A DNA stretch of 64,000 nucleotides, taken from BRH-c25 sp035627615 (GTDB lineage Bacteria > Bacillota > Clostridia > Lutisporales > Lutisporaceae). The position numbers were made by a program, and so were the translations under genes. Below are positions 53,853 through 63,740 of the stretch, one piece after another (position 1 is the first letter of the stretch; each line of letters opens with the position of its first letter). Below the pieces are notes generated by a model that saw only the letters and a list, made by a program, of their open reading frames with translations, did no database searches and was not told the DNA's origin. The DNA is taken from assembly GCA_035627615.1 (NCBI GenBank), contig DASPLL010000026.1:79999-143998 (forward strand). The letters run 5' to 3'.

Positions 53853-54773
53853 ATGAACGCGAAAAAAGGTTTGGAGGAAAAGATAATTTCCCTATACTCC
53901 CGCGGAATGTCTACACGAGATATCCATGACCAAATCAAAGATCTATACGGCATTGAAGTATCTGCCGAAATGGTCAGCAAAATCACAGAAAGGCTTGTGC
54001 CAGAGATTAAAGAATGGCAGAATAGGGCTCTTGAACCCATATACCCATTCATATTTATGAATGCCATACATTACAAGGTTAGAGAGGACGGACATATTCT
54101 AAACAGAGCTGCTTATGTGGTTTTAGGCATCGACCTGGAAGGCAATAAAGACATATTAGGCGTGTGGATAGGTGAAAACGAATCCTCAAAGTTTTGGCTT
54201 GGAGTATTGACGGAGCTTAAAAACAGAGGAGTACAAGATGTGCTGATATTCAACGCTGATGGATTGAGCGGCCTTAAGGAAGCCATACAGGCAGCATATC
54301 CGAAAGCAGAGATACAAAGGTGTATTATCCACCAGCTCAGGAATTCCTTTAAGTATGTATCCTACAAGCATCTTAAGGAATTTGCCAGGGATTTTAAAGG
54401 AGTATATACCGCTGTAAATGAAGAAGTAGCTTTAATGAAGCTGAGTGAAGTAAACAGCAAATGGGGAAAGCAGTACCCTTATGCTACAAAGAACTGGGAG
54501 GCTAATTGGGATGTTCTGAGCCCGTTCTTTAAATATCCTGAGGGTATCAGGAAGATAATTTATACAACTAACATAATCGAAAGCTTGCACCGGCAATTTA
54601 GAAAGGTAACAAAATCAAAGACAGTATTTCCGTCGGATTCAGCCTTGGAAAAAATGCTGTATTTATCGAGCCGGGATGTGCTCAAAAAATGGACCCAACG
54701 CTATCGGGATTGGGATCAAGTATTGAACCATCTTATGATAATGTTTTATGACCAGGTAACTCAGTACATTTAA
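53853..54773 (+). pseudogene. IS256-family transposase, N-terminally truncated
   Basis: 306 residues from an internal ATG; IS256 transposases have about 390-410. The Mutator-type core is intact: MSTRDIHDQIKDLYGIEVSAEMVSKIT, GIDLEGNKDILGVWIGENES, FNADGLSGLKEAI, IQRCIIHQLRN and TNIIESLHRQFRK. The roughly 95 N-terminal residues, including the first DNA-binding part, are missing, so it is probably inactive. It flanks the hydrogenase block on the right. Confidence 0.85.
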
Positions 54774-54859
54774 GATACAATAAAATGATAAAAGGCCGGG
54801 AAATCAATACCCATGCCTTCTATCGGAGCTTTTCTATAATCTTGCCTATATAAATTATT

Positions 54860-54903
54860 GCCAGAACCGTCCAATTTCATACATAAAATTGAACGATTCT
54901 GGC
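54860..54903. repeat. Imperfect inverted repeat after the IS256 remnant
   Basis: GCCAGAACCGTCCAATTT pairs with AAATTGAACGATTCTGGC with three mismatched or bulged positions around an 8-nt loop. It could be a terminator or an end of the IS256 copy. Confidence 0.5.
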
Positions 54904-54983
54904 AAAATAGAACCAATTAAATACGGGCGGATCTTGCTATGAAAGGATGTTATCCTTTCCTGCCCACAAAATTATTTACAGTC

Positions 54984-55337
54984 TCAGTCAAAATCATATC
55001 CAATTTCCTCGTAATCAGTAAACTTCTTCAAGCTGTTTTTTTCATACAAAACGACTGTTTTTCTCGATAATATTTCTGCACAATTAATGCATATAGGATT
55101 TAGTTTTCTTTTTTTCTCGCGAACTGTTATCTTTACTGTCACATCTTTCATATTCTTATTATCATAGTTTGTTAACTCATATCTGCAGTATACTTTTTTT
55201 AGGTTTCCAATCACCTCCTCTTTTTCTAATACCATAATTTCACAATCTGAAAAAATACCAGATTTATATGAATTTATCTCTTTATCTGGGTAATGAATTT
55301 TTAATAACTTTTGAAACTTATAATCACTTATTTTCAA
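54984..55337 (-). CDS. Hypothetical protein
   Basis: 117 residues, lysine- and tyrosine-rich, no signal peptide or membrane helix. A PICINCAEIL segment gives a single CxxC-like pair. The central part (YCRYELTNYDNKNMKDVTVKITVREKKRKLN) looks like beta strands. AT-richer than the flanking genes and bounded by IS remnants, which suggests acquired DNA. No family recognised. Confidence 0.45.
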   Translation of the reverse strand: MKISDYKFQKLLKIHYPDKEINSYKSGIFSDCEIMVLEKEEVIGNLKKVYCRYELTNYDNKNMKDVTVKITVREKKRKLNPICINCAEILSRKTVVLYEKNSLKKFTDYEEIGYDFD

Positions 55338-55356
55338 TAAAACAAATAAATGAATA

Positions 55357-56080
55357 GGTGCCAGGGAAACCGCTGAAAAAGGGCTATAAAAACGAGACTT
55401 TCCCTTGGTATGGATTAATATTCATTGGATATTCACCCATTTACCTTTATATGGTAATACGCCTGCGACTATCACTCATATATTACAAATTATAGCCCTT
55501 TGTAGATACATTTTCTAACGATTTCATTAAAGAATTCATCGAAACTTTCTTCTCCCATTCTGTTAGTTCTAAATTGGCTGATTGTTGTATCGTCAGGAAC
55601 CTCATCATCTAAAGATAAGCCCAAGAACCAACGGAATGCAATATCTGTCTGAATTCGCTTTACAACCTTTTTATCTGAAAGAGTATACAGGAATTCCAAT
55701 AGACAGATTTTAAGCATCATTACCGGGTCTTCAGAGGCTCTGCCTATATCACTGTATTTGTCTTTTACAATGTCATAAACAAATGAAAAATCTATGATTG
55801 AATCTATCAAAACAAGCAAATGATCTTCAGGTATTAATCGTTTAAATATCATATGGGTGAATACATCAATTTGTGGATTATTCTTTCCTAACACAACGCC
55901 CAACCTCCGTATTTTCAATGCTTTACATGCTCTTATTATACCATATTGAGTATTGAAACCGAAGCAATTTATGGAAATGCATAAGGGGTTAAGCTTCCTC
56001 AACCCCCTAATTGTATAATTATTTTTTGTTTGGTATATTTATTCTATAACTTTAGTTTTTCAGCGGTTTCCCAGGTGCAC
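55357..56080 (-). mobile_element. Internally deleted IS1182-like element (MITE-like, ~0.7 kb)
   Basis: Terminal inverted repeats: left GGTGCCAGGGAAACCGCTGA plus four A (55357-55380) and right complement ending GGTTTCCCAGGTGCAC (56056-56080), with a 17-bp identical core. It contains a start-proximal transposase fragment joined to 3' flanking sequence. A homologous end lies at 63846-64000, which shows what the undeleted 3' part looks like. Confidence 0.7.
55490..55894 (-). pseudogene. IS1182-like transposase N-terminal fragment
   Basis: 134 residues from GTG 55894 (GGAGG 9 nt upstream, TATAAT near 55936). The sequence FKRLIPEDHLLVLIDSIIDFSFVYDIVKDKYSDIGR and EDPVMMLKICLLEFLYTLSD is the DUF772-type N-terminal domain, and PDDTTISQFRTNRM follows. 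It ends abruptly at KCIYKGL. The DDE catalytic domain is missing, so it cannot be an active enzyme. Confidence 0.75.
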
Positions 56081-56127
56081 AGGTTATTAGATTATCGAAA
56101 TCTACAAGTTCAATAACCTAATAACCT
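56081..56127. repeat. Hairpin just outside the IS1182-like element
   Basis: AGGTTATTAG (56081-56090)/CTAATAACCT (56118-56127), directly adjoining the right terminal repeat. Followed at 56131 by the second copy of the dispersed repeat AGCCTGGCACTTATA. Confidence 0.5.
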
Positions 56128-56241
56128 TAGAGCCTGGCACTTATAATTCTTCAGTCTGTGCTTGCATATCAACTATTTCTTCTTTTGCCGATTTATCTTT
56201 GATCAGGGAAGCTGCCGTAGCTAATAAGGCAACCATACTAA

Positions 56242-56370
56242 ATGAATGGCGTGATTTTACTGCAGCGCTACAAACCTAAATTCAATTATTGCAGTACCGA
56301 GGTATTTGACCGCTTGCTACCATGGACAGAAGATATGCCTGCAGTATGCAAGCTTGATGAGAAGTCTTAA
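56242..56370 (+). pseudogene. IS66-family transposase C-terminal fragment
   Basis: 42 codons, MNGVILLQRYKPKFNYCSTE, then VFDRLLPWTEDMPAVCKLDEKS to a TAA. The LDRLLPW(S/T)xxxPxxC pattern is the C-terminal element of IS66 TnpC. The rest of the transposase is absent. Confidence 0.6.
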
Positions 56371-56377
56371 AAGCATG

Positions 56378-56413
56378 AGTCCCATTTACGAGAATTATCT
56401 CATAGATGGGACT
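56378..56413. terminator. Hairpin between the IS66 fragment and the SLH protein gene
   Basis: AGTCCCAT (56378-56385)/ATGGGACT (56406-56413) followed by TCTTATATG. Suitable as terminator for either convergent frame, including the large SLH gene ending at 56491. Confidence 0.55.
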
Positions 56414-56490
56414 TCTTATATGTTTGCTGTTTTTGGCGGATAAAAATTACAGCCTTATTGTATTAATAATCTATTTATAAATAAATGTTT

Positions 56491-59400
56491 CTATATCAAC
56501 CCTGACTTCTGCAATAGTCTTCTCACTATTACTGCCACCTCTGCTCTTGTCATTTCATCCTTCGGTGCAAGTGCTTTTCCGCTCTTGCCTGTTACTATGC
56601 CCGTCTTTACACATGCAGCCACACTATCCTTTGCCCATTCGGCAGATTGCTCCGAATCTCTGAACCCGGCTAGCAGAGTTTCCAACTCACCGGCTTTCAG
56701 CTCTGCTTTTAGTCCGGTAAGATTCATTGCTCTTGCTATCATTGTCATAGCCTCTTCTCGGGTGATTTTGTCCATAGGCAGGAATTCTCCGTTTCCATTA
56801 CCTGATACTATCCCATATTCATAGGCTATGGATACCCCGTCGTAATACCATGCTTCCTTTGTTACATCGTCAAATACAGCCCTGCCCGTACCGGGTCGCA
56901 TAAGACCCAGAGCCTTAATCACTACGGCTGTAAACTCTGCTTTGGTTATACCTCTGTCAGGCTCAAAGCTGTCGTTTCCAACACCGTCTATAACCAGCCT
57001 TGATCCCATATCATTCACTGCTGCTTTTGCCCAATGGTTCTCAACATCCTTAAAGGCCTTTGGACTCCATATTACTGAATAGGTACTGTTTGTAAGGCTG
57101 TTGATTTTCGCATAATACTTCCCATCAATCACAATTATAGTTGTAGGTACATGGGAAAAGGTTCCATCATCATTCAATACTATACCTGTGGTAATCTTAG
57201 CTGGATCCACACCTTCAGGTATTGCCACCATCCTCTCGACATATCCGTTGAACTTCGATACTTCCACCGTTTTGTCCCCGCTTGTGCAGGATATTTCAAA
57301 CTGTACCGGCTTTACGATTACCTGATAGTTGTTTTTACTTGCGGTATCCTCCACTATCCTGATTGTATCCTGAGGAGGTTCCGATACCCTTATATTTACC
57401 TTTATGTCCTTAAGTTCTACCTGTGTTCCGATCTGTTCCGACACATTATCTATGTTTATCTGGGCTGCAGGCAGTGTATAGGTGACGCTTGCAGTTTTGA
57501 TTTCCAGCACTGCCTCTTTTGTCTCCATGTTCTTCACTGTCTGCCCGTTCAGCTGCCCAACCACAACATTCGCACCATTATTCACAGGTATGCTGACAAC
57601 CGTTTTGTATCCTTCAGCCTGCAGTTTTTCCTCTACTTTTTTATCATCTATGGTTACTATTGTAACAATCTTGCCGTTCTGTACCGTAGTGGTTGCTGTG
57701 GCAGCTGTTTCTGTTTTTCCGTTAACAAGTATATCTGCTCCTGCTCCTTCGGTACTGCCGGGGACGGACGGCGAAGCCGGGGTATTATTGTTTGCAGGAG
57801 GTATATCAGTTGTGTCTTCATCTTCTCTGTCGTCATCGTCGTCGTTGTAATCGTACGCCCTGCTTATAGTTATTGTGTAGGTTTTTTTGGTTACTCCGTC
57901 CTGGGCGGTGACTTCAACGGTAATTGTGTTGCTTCCCGTAATTAAGTTTATTGTGGTATTCTCTCCAGCCGGAATATTTCCGTTGATCTTCAGTTCAGCC
58001 GTTGGATCTGCAGTTCTTGGAGTAAGAACAATACTCGCTGTTGCATAGCTAACACTGCTGGTATAGCTTCTCTCACCGCTTCTGAATGATGGAGACAATA
58101 CTGCTCCGCTTATTGTAAGCTCTGATAGATCTGCATTCATTGAGGGCTCCAGCTTTAATACGGTTATATCAAATTCCTTTGTAAAGCCTATTCCTCCACC
58201 ATAAACGCTGGCAGTTACGGTCAGGTCCGCATTTTCCTGGGAAAACGCCGGTCTTGTTACAATACCCGTAATGTCTACCACAAGATTGTTACTGGATTCC
58301 CAGGATATATTGGATCTATATACAGCTCCTGTAACTGTCAGGTTGAGATTCTCCGTCACACTGTTGTGGAAGTCGTTTTCACCCTTTATGCTATCCCAGG
58401 TTAACATATTAAGATCAACAGCCGCCTTCTCACTGTTAGTCATAACATATGCAGGTACTGTTATTTTCAGGGCAGTACTTGTATTGCCCGCTTCGTCTTT
58501 TACCTTTATATAAATGTCTTTCGCTCCCGGTGTAAGGGTCGGTGTAAAGGTAATCTGACCGGCTCCGCAGGCATGTCCTGCTATGTTTGTATTGATGGCC
58601 GGCTCAGGGTCTCCCTCCTCAACCGTCACAAAATAATATTGCCCTGCTTCACTGGTGATGAATTTCAGCGTTGCGCCGTTATGGCTTGTACGAACTGCCA
58701 TTACTGCTGAAAGTGTCGGTTTAGTGGTATCCATGAAGGTCACTATAGTTCCCGGAGAAGCATTGGACGCATTATGAGTCGGCGTTGCCTTTAGCCTTGC
58801 ATTAATCGTATACTCCGCTGCATGGCTGAGTCCTGTGAAATTGACTCCCGTCTGCCAATTTGCCCCGCCGTCCCTGCTGTATTCATATGCGGAACCTACC
58901 GGCGCAGTAACTGTTATGCTTTCTGCCGTCACAACACATTCTGGAGCAGCAGGCGCCGCCTGTGCTGCCTTCGTATAGGTTACACTGAACTGTGCCGTTT
59001 TTCCCAGGTATGTCACGGTGACAGTCCTTTCGCCTATTGCCGGCTCGGCTGCTATCGTATACATGGATGGTGTCAGGGGTACAGTTGACGCAGAGCTGTC
59101 ATTATATACCGCCGTTACTACACTGCCGTCGGGCTCAAATGCCTGGCCGTATTCATAGGTAAGCTTCAGGGGCAATGTTGTAACCGATATGCTTTGTACT
59201 TGTTTTGTAATAGATGCTGTTACAGTCGCTGAAGCAGTGCTAAGGGTATAGTTGCCCGCATCCGCTCCTTCAAGCGTTACGTTCGTTATGTTTACCGTCT
59301 TGCCGGAACCTACCGCTGCATCAGCAAACTCGAATGTACCGCTCGCTGTAACTGTATCATCCCCGATTACACCTGTAAGTATAATCATACCTGTTGCCGC

Positions 59401-62400
59401 AGTATTTCCATCATACACCTTGTCATCTGCGATTGCCGTAAAAGCTATTGTCTTTGGTATTACTTCCGCATTTGCGGCGGCTGTTGCATTTACAGTGTAG
59501 TTGTCCGCCTTTGCTCCGCTTAACGTGATGCCTGTCACATTTACTGTCTTTCCTATTCCTGCATCAGCACTTTCGAAGGCAAAGGTACCGCTTGCCGTTA
59601 CATCGTCAGCCCCTTCTATCCCTGCCAGGTTTATTGTACCTGCTGCTGCCGTTGTTCCGTCATAGGTTTTGCTGTTAGCCGCTGCTGTTGCTGTCAGTGC
59701 TTTTTTATCTACGGTTAGTGTACAGGCCTTATTAGCTTCATTGTAGTTCGTATCAGCGGCTTTAGTTGCAGTCAATGTAGTCGTACCTGCTTTCAGTATG
59801 GTCACGTTTCCTGTTGCTTCGTTTATCGTCGCTACCGTAGGATCGCTTGAAGCATAACTGAATGCTCCGGTTCCACTTCCTCCGCTCGCTGTATATTCGA
59901 AATCGGCATCGCCGTATGTCTTGGTAACATTATCATATATTATGACTGACTGGTCTGTTTTGTTTGCAGTAAGTGTACAGGTGGCACTTGCTTCATTGTA
60001 GTTCGTATCACCTGCTTTTGTTACGGTCAGTGTAGTCGTGCCTGCCTTCAGGATAGTAACGCTTCCCGTTGCTGCCTCTATCGTCGCTACAGTAGGATCG
60101 CTTGACGTATAACTAAATAATCCCGTTCCGCTTCCTCCGTTCGCTGTATGTATAAACGGTTCTTCACCATAGGCCTTGACAATATTGCTATAGGTAATGG
60201 CAGCTTGATCTGCTTTGTTTACAGTAAGTGTACAGGTGGCACTTGCTTCATTGTAGTTCGTATCACCTGCTTTTGTTACGGTCAGTGTAGTCGTGCCTGC
60301 CTTCAGGATGGTCACATTTCCTGTTGCCGCCTCTATCGTCGCTACAGTAGGATCGCTTGACGTATAACTAAATAATCCCGTTCCGCTTCCTCCGCCTCCT
60401 GTATGGCCAAAATCGCCATTGCCATACGTCTTGGATATATTGCTATAGGTAACGGCAGCCTGGTCTGCTTTACTTATATCAGCTGTTGCAGTTGCAGCTG
60501 CATTTACTGTGTAGTTCCCCGCCTTTGCTCCGGCAAGAGTGATGCCCGTCACATTCACTGTCTTTCCTATCCCGGCATCGGCACTTTCGAAGGCAAAGGT
60601 GCCGCTTGCCGTTACATCGTCAGCCCCTTCTATCCCTGCCAGGCTTATTGTACCTGTTGCTGCCGTTGTTCCGTCATAAGGCTTGCTGTTAGGCGCTGCT
60701 TCCGCTGTCAAAGCTTTCTTATCTACAGTCAGTATACAGGTCTTATTTGCTTCATTGTAGTTCGTATCAGCGGCTTTAGTTGCCGTCAATGTCGTTATAC
60801 CTGCTTTCAGGATTGTCACGCTTCCTGTTGTTACGTTTACCGTAGCAACTTCAGGATCGCTTGAAGCATAGCTAAAGTCTCCGGTTCCGCTTCCTCCTTC
60901 AGCTGTATATGTGAATGGTTCATCGCCATAGACCTTGGTTACGTCGCTGTAGGTAATGGCAGCCTGTGCTGCTTTGTTTACAGTAAGTGTGCAGGTGGCA
61001 CTTGCTTCATTGTAGTTTTCATCAGCGGACCTGGTTGCCGTCAATGTCGTTATATCTGCTTTCAGGACTGTCACGCTTCCTGTTGTTACGTTTACCGTAG
61101 CAACTTCGGGATCGCTTGAAGCATAGCTGAATACTCCGGTTCCGCTTCCTCCTTCAGCTGTATGAGTAAACGGTTCATCACCGTAGGTCTTGCTAATATT
61201 GCTATATGAAATGGCAGCCTGTCCTGCTTTGTTTACGGTAAGTGTGCAGGTAGCACTTGCTGCATTGTAGTTCTCATCAGCAGCTTTAGTCGCTGTTAAC
61301 GTAGTCGTGCCTGCTTTGAGAATAGTTACGCTTCCTGTAGAAGCATCTATTGTCGCTACAGCAGGGTCGCTTGAAGCATAGCTAAAGTCTCCGGTTCCGC
61401 TTCCTCCTGTTGCTTTATGGTCGAAATTGGCATCGCCGTATGTCTTTGTCACATTATTATAGGTAATGACAGCCTGTCCTGCTTTGTTTACAGTAAGTAT
61501 ACAAGTGTCACTTGCTGCATTGTAGTTTGCATCAGCGGCCCTGGTTGCTGTCAATGTAGTCATACCCGCTTTAAGGATGGTCACATTTCCTGTTGTTTCG
61601 TTAATTGTTGCTACCGTAGTATCACTTGATGTATAACTAAATAATCCCGTTCCGCTTCCTCCTGTGGCTGTATGGCCAAAATCGGCATCACCATACGTCT
61701 TGGATATATTGCTATAGGTAACGGCAGCTTGGTCTGCTTTACTTATATCAGCTGTTGCAGTTGCAGCTGCATTTACTGTGTAGTTGCCCGCTTTTGCTCC
61801 GTTTAACGTGATGCCTGTCACATTCACTGTCTTTCCTGCCCCGGCATCAGCACTTTCGAAAGCAAAGGTACCGCTTGCGGTTACGTCGTCAGCCCCTTCT
61901 ATCCCTGCCAGGCTTATTGTACCTGTTGCCGTTGTATTACCGTCATAGGTCTTGCTGTCTGCCGCTGCTGTTGCTGTCAAAGCTTTTTTATCTACAGTCA
62001 GTATACAGGTCTTATTTGCTGCATTGTAGTTCTCATCAGCGGCCTTGGTTGCCGTCAATGTCGTCATACCTGCTTTCAGGATGGTCACATATCCAGTTGA
62101 TTCATTTATTGTTGCTACTTCAAGGTTGCTTGAAGCATAGCTGAAGGCTCCGGTTCCGCTTCCTCCTTCAGCTGTATATGTGAATGGTTCATCGCCATAG
62201 ACCTTGGTTACGGCGCTATAGGTAATGGCAGCCTGTGCTGCTTTGTTTACGGTAAGTATGCAGGCAGCACCTGCCTCATTGTAATTCGTATCACCTGCCT
62301 TGATCACTGACAATGTCGTCATGCCTGCTTTTAGAATAGTCACGCTTCCTGTAGAAGCATCTATTGTCGCTACAGCAGGGTCGCTTGAAGCATAGTTGAA

Positions 62401-63423
62401 TGCTCCACCTCCGCTTCCTCCTTCAGCTGTATGGGTAAAGCCGGCAGCCCCGTATGTCTTGGTAATATCATTATATGTAATGGCGGCCTGGTTTGCTTTG
62501 TTTATATCAGCCGCTGCGGTCGTACTTGCATTTACTGTGTAGTTGTCTGCTTTTGCTCCGGAAAGGGTGATGCCCGTCACATTGACTGTCTTTCCTATCC
62601 CGGCATCGGCACTTTGGAAAGCAAAGGTGCCGCTTGCCATTACTTCGTCAGCTCCGACTTTTCCAGCCAGACTTATTGTACCTGTTGCTGCCGTTGTTCC
62701 GTCATAGGTCTTGCTGTCTGCAGCAGCTTCCGCTGTCAAAGTTTTCTTGTCTACGGTTAGTGTGCATGTGGCACTTGCTTCATTGTAATTTTCATCAGCC
62801 GCTTTGGTTGCAGTCAATGTCGTCGTACCGGCTTTTAATATGGTCACTTCTCCAGTTGATTCATTTATTGCTGCTACCGTAGGATCGCCTGAAGCATAAC
62901 TGAATGCTATGTCTTCGCTTCCTCCTGTGGCTGCATGGATAAAATCAGCATCTCCATATGTCTTAGTAATACTATTGTATGTTATGGCAGCCTGGTCCTG
63001 TTTTCCTCCGATAACATTGACTGTGACAGTAAATTCTTTAACTTCGCCCGTATCCACATTGCAAAGCGTTGCAGTAAATGTATATAAACCACCCTCGGTT
63101 GCTAAAAAATATATTTTTTCATCAAGCACCCATCCAAGCGTATTGCCAACGTTACCGTAAGCCACCTCGACAATCGGATTATCCCAATACAAACGTGCAT
63201 TATTATTTGGGCGTGAGAACCCTCCTGTATAATATGTGCCCTCTAATGCACTATTATATAAATCAACGCCAAAAATGTAATTAAGAGGCATAGGATAATA
63301 AGCATCAACCGGAGTCTCCCATGCATAGGAATAGGATATTAATGGTGTACATACAATCAGGCTTATTGACAATGTCAGAATAAAAACCAGTCTCCGCATT
63401 CTTTTCACTTTGTTTTCTCTCAT
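56491..63423 (-). CDS. Giant S-layer-anchored repeat protein (MBG/YDG repeats, Ig/cadherin-like, three SLH domains)
   Basis: 2310 residues. ATG follows AAGGGGGAAG. Signal peptide to about residue 34; a unique domain to ~140. Residues ~143-1418 hold fifteen repeats in the order M-Y-MM-Y-MMMM-Y-MMM-Y-Y. M is an ~85-residue MBG/Big-like unit (Q-A-A-I-T-Y...T-K-T-Y-G-D start, TILKAGTTTLTATKAAD inside), and Y is an ~83-residue YDG unit (SKTYDGTTAATGTISLAG). Then come a Big_4-type domain (LTYEYGQAFEPDG), an Ig-like segment, a cadherin-like beta-sandwich (MNADLSELTISGAVLSPSF) and a DDDDREDED linker. Three SLH domains (~2130-2310) bind secondary wall polymer. Likely an adhesin or wall spacer; no catalytic domain is seen. 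Confidence 0.93.
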   Translation of the reverse strand: MRENKVKRMRRLVFILTLSISLIVCTPLISYSYAWETPVDAYYPMPLNYIFGVDLYNSALEGTYYTGGFSRPNNNARLYWDNPIVEVAYGNVGNTLGWVLDEKIYFLATEGGLYTFTATLCNVDTGEVKEFTVTVNVIGGKQDQAAITYNSITKTYGDADFIHAATGGSEDIAFSYASGDPTVAAINESTGEVTILKAGTTTLTATKAADENYNEASATCTLTVDKKTLTAEAAADSKTYDGTTAATGTISLAGKVGADEVMASGTFAFQSADAGIGKTVNVTGITLSGAKADNYTVNASTTAAADINKANQAAITYNDITKTYGAAGFTHTAEGGSGGGAFNYASSDPAVATIDASTGSVTILKAGMTTLSVIKAGDTNYNEAGAACILTVNKAAQAAITYSAVTKVYGDEPFTYTAEGGSGTGAFSYASSNLEVATINESTGYVTILKAGMTTLTATKAADENYNAANKTCILTVDKKALTATAAADSKTYDGNTTATGTISLAGIEGADDVTASGTFAFESADAGAGKTVNVTGITLNGAKAGNYTVNAAATATADISKADQAAVTYSNISKTYGDADFGHTATGGSGTGLFSYTSSDTTVATINETTGNVTILKAGMTTLTATRAADANYNAASDTCILTVNKAGQAVITYNNVTKTYGDANFDHKATGGSGTGDFSYASSDPAVATIDASTGSVTILKAGTTTLTATKAADENYNAASATCTLTVNKAGQAAISYSNISKTYGDEPFTHTAEGGSGTGVFSYASSDPEVATVNVTTGSVTVLKADITTLTATRSADENYNEASATCTLTVNKAAQAAITYSDVTKVYGDEPFTYTAEGGSGTGDFSYASSDPEVATVNVTTGSVTILKAGITTLTATKAADTNYNEANKTCILTVDKKALTAEAAPNSKPYDGTTAATGTISLAGIEGADDVTASGTFAFESADAGIGKTVNVTGITLAGAKAGNYTVNAAATATADISKADQAAVTYSNISKTYGNGDFGHTGGGGSGTGLFSYTSSDPTVATIEAATGNVTILKAGTTTLTVTKAGDTNYNEASATCTLTVNKADQAAITYSNIVKAYGEEPFIHTANGGSGTGLFSYTSSDPTVATIEAATGSVTILKAGTTTLTVTKAGDTNYNEASATCTLTANKTDQSVIIYDNVTKTYGDADFEYTASGGSGTGAFSYASSDPTVATINEATGNVTILKAGTTTLTATKAADTNYNEANKACTLTVDKKALTATAAANSKTYDGTTAAAGTINLAGIEGADDVTASGTFAFESADAGIGKTVNVTGITLSGAKADNYTVNATAAANAEVIPKTIAFTAIADDKVYDGNTAATGMIILTGVIGDDTVTASGTFEFADAAVGSGKTVNITNVTLEGADAGNYTLSTASATVTASITKQVQSISVTTLPLKLTYEYGQAFEPDGSVVTAVYNDSSASTVPLTPSMYTIAAEPAIGERTVTVTYLGKTAQFSVTYTKAAQAAPAAPECVVTAESITVTAPVGSAYEYSRDGGANWQTGVNFTGLSHAAEYTINARLKATPTHNASNASPGTIVTFMDTTKPTLSAVMAVRTSHNGATLKFITSEAGQYYFVTVEEGDPEPAINTNIAGHACGAGQITFTPTLTPGAKDIYIKVKDEAGNTSTALKITVPAYVMTNSEKAAVDLNMLTWDSIKGENDFHNSVTENLNLTVTGAVYRSNISWESSNNLVVDITGIVTRPAFSQENADLTVTASVYGGGIGFTKEFDITVLKLEPSMNADLSELTISGAVLSPSFRSGERSYTSSVSYATASIVLTPRTADPTAELKINGNIPAGENTTINLITGSNTITVEVTAQDGVTKKTYTITISRAYDYNDDDDDREDEDTTDIPPANNNTPASPSVPGSTEGAGADILVNGKTETAATATTTVQNGKIVTIVTIDDKKVEEKLQAEGYKTVVSIPVNNGANVVVGQLNGQTVKNMETKEAVLEIKTASVTYTLPAAQINIDNVSEQIGTQVELKDIKVNIRVSEPPQDTIRIVEDTASKNNYQVIVKPVQFEISCTSGDKTVEVSKFNGYVERMVAIPEGVDPAKITTGIVLNDDGTFSHVPTTIIVIDGKYYAKINSLTNSTYSVIWSPKAFKDVENHWAKAAVNDMGSRLVIDGVGNDSFEPDRGITKAEFTAVVIKALGLMRPGTGRAVFDDVTKEAWYYDGVSIAYEYGIVSGNGNGEFLPMDKITREEAMTMIARAMNLTGLKAELKAGELETLLAGFRDSEQSAEWAKDSVAACVKTGIVTGKSGKALAPKDEMTRAEVAVIVRRLLQKSGLI
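59170..62997 (-). repeat. Coding tandem repeat array inside the SLH protein gene
   Basis: Ten ~255-nt and five ~250-nt units. Some neighbours are nearly identical in DNA: the ~170 nt starting at 59968 recur at 60223, offset 255 nt, with few differences. This points to recent unit duplication or gene conversion and makes copy number likely to vary between strains and to be mis-assembled. Confidence 0.85.
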
Positions 63424-63493
63424 CAGTCTTCCCCCTTACAGTCTTTACCGCAAATTTGAACAAATAAATCATAAGAATATGCATTCCTATCTA

Positions 63494-63613
63494 TATAGAA
63501 TACGCCGGCAAGCAGCTAATTAAAGATTCAGATAAGCCTTTGGCGTATTCTATAAATCAAGGAAACATTTTAGGATATCCGAAATATATTTATCAAATGT
63601 GTATCCTAAAATG
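63494..63613 (-). promoter_or_regulatory. Two tandem long-armed hairpins in the SLH gene leader
   Basis: TATAGAATACGCC (63494-63506) with its complement (63542-63554), and CATTTTAGGATA (63566-63577) with its complement (63602-63613). Arms are 12-13 bp and perfect, loops 35 and 24 nt. They lie 70-190 nt upstream of the ATG. No known riboswitch was recognised in them. Confidence 0.5.
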
Positions 63614-63740
63614 CATAAACCATGGCATTTTAACATATAGGTTCATTTATGCTTAAATCCGGTCTCTATTTGGCAGTTACTGTAATTTCAATAACCATCA
63701 CCCACTTTTTGATGTTTTCAAATATAATTATATCACTTAA

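Noticed and set aside
57151..57945. Open frame of 264 codons on the plus strand opposite the SLH gene
   Set aside because: Cys/Tyr/Arg-rich shadow of the repeat-rich gene; no ribosome binding site and no domain. Similar plus-strand frames at 60403-60864 and elsewhere arise from the same repeats.
59170..62997. CRISPR-like or intergenic tandem repeat
   Set aside because: Units are ~250 nt, fully coding and without spacer-repeat structure; they are protein domain repeats.
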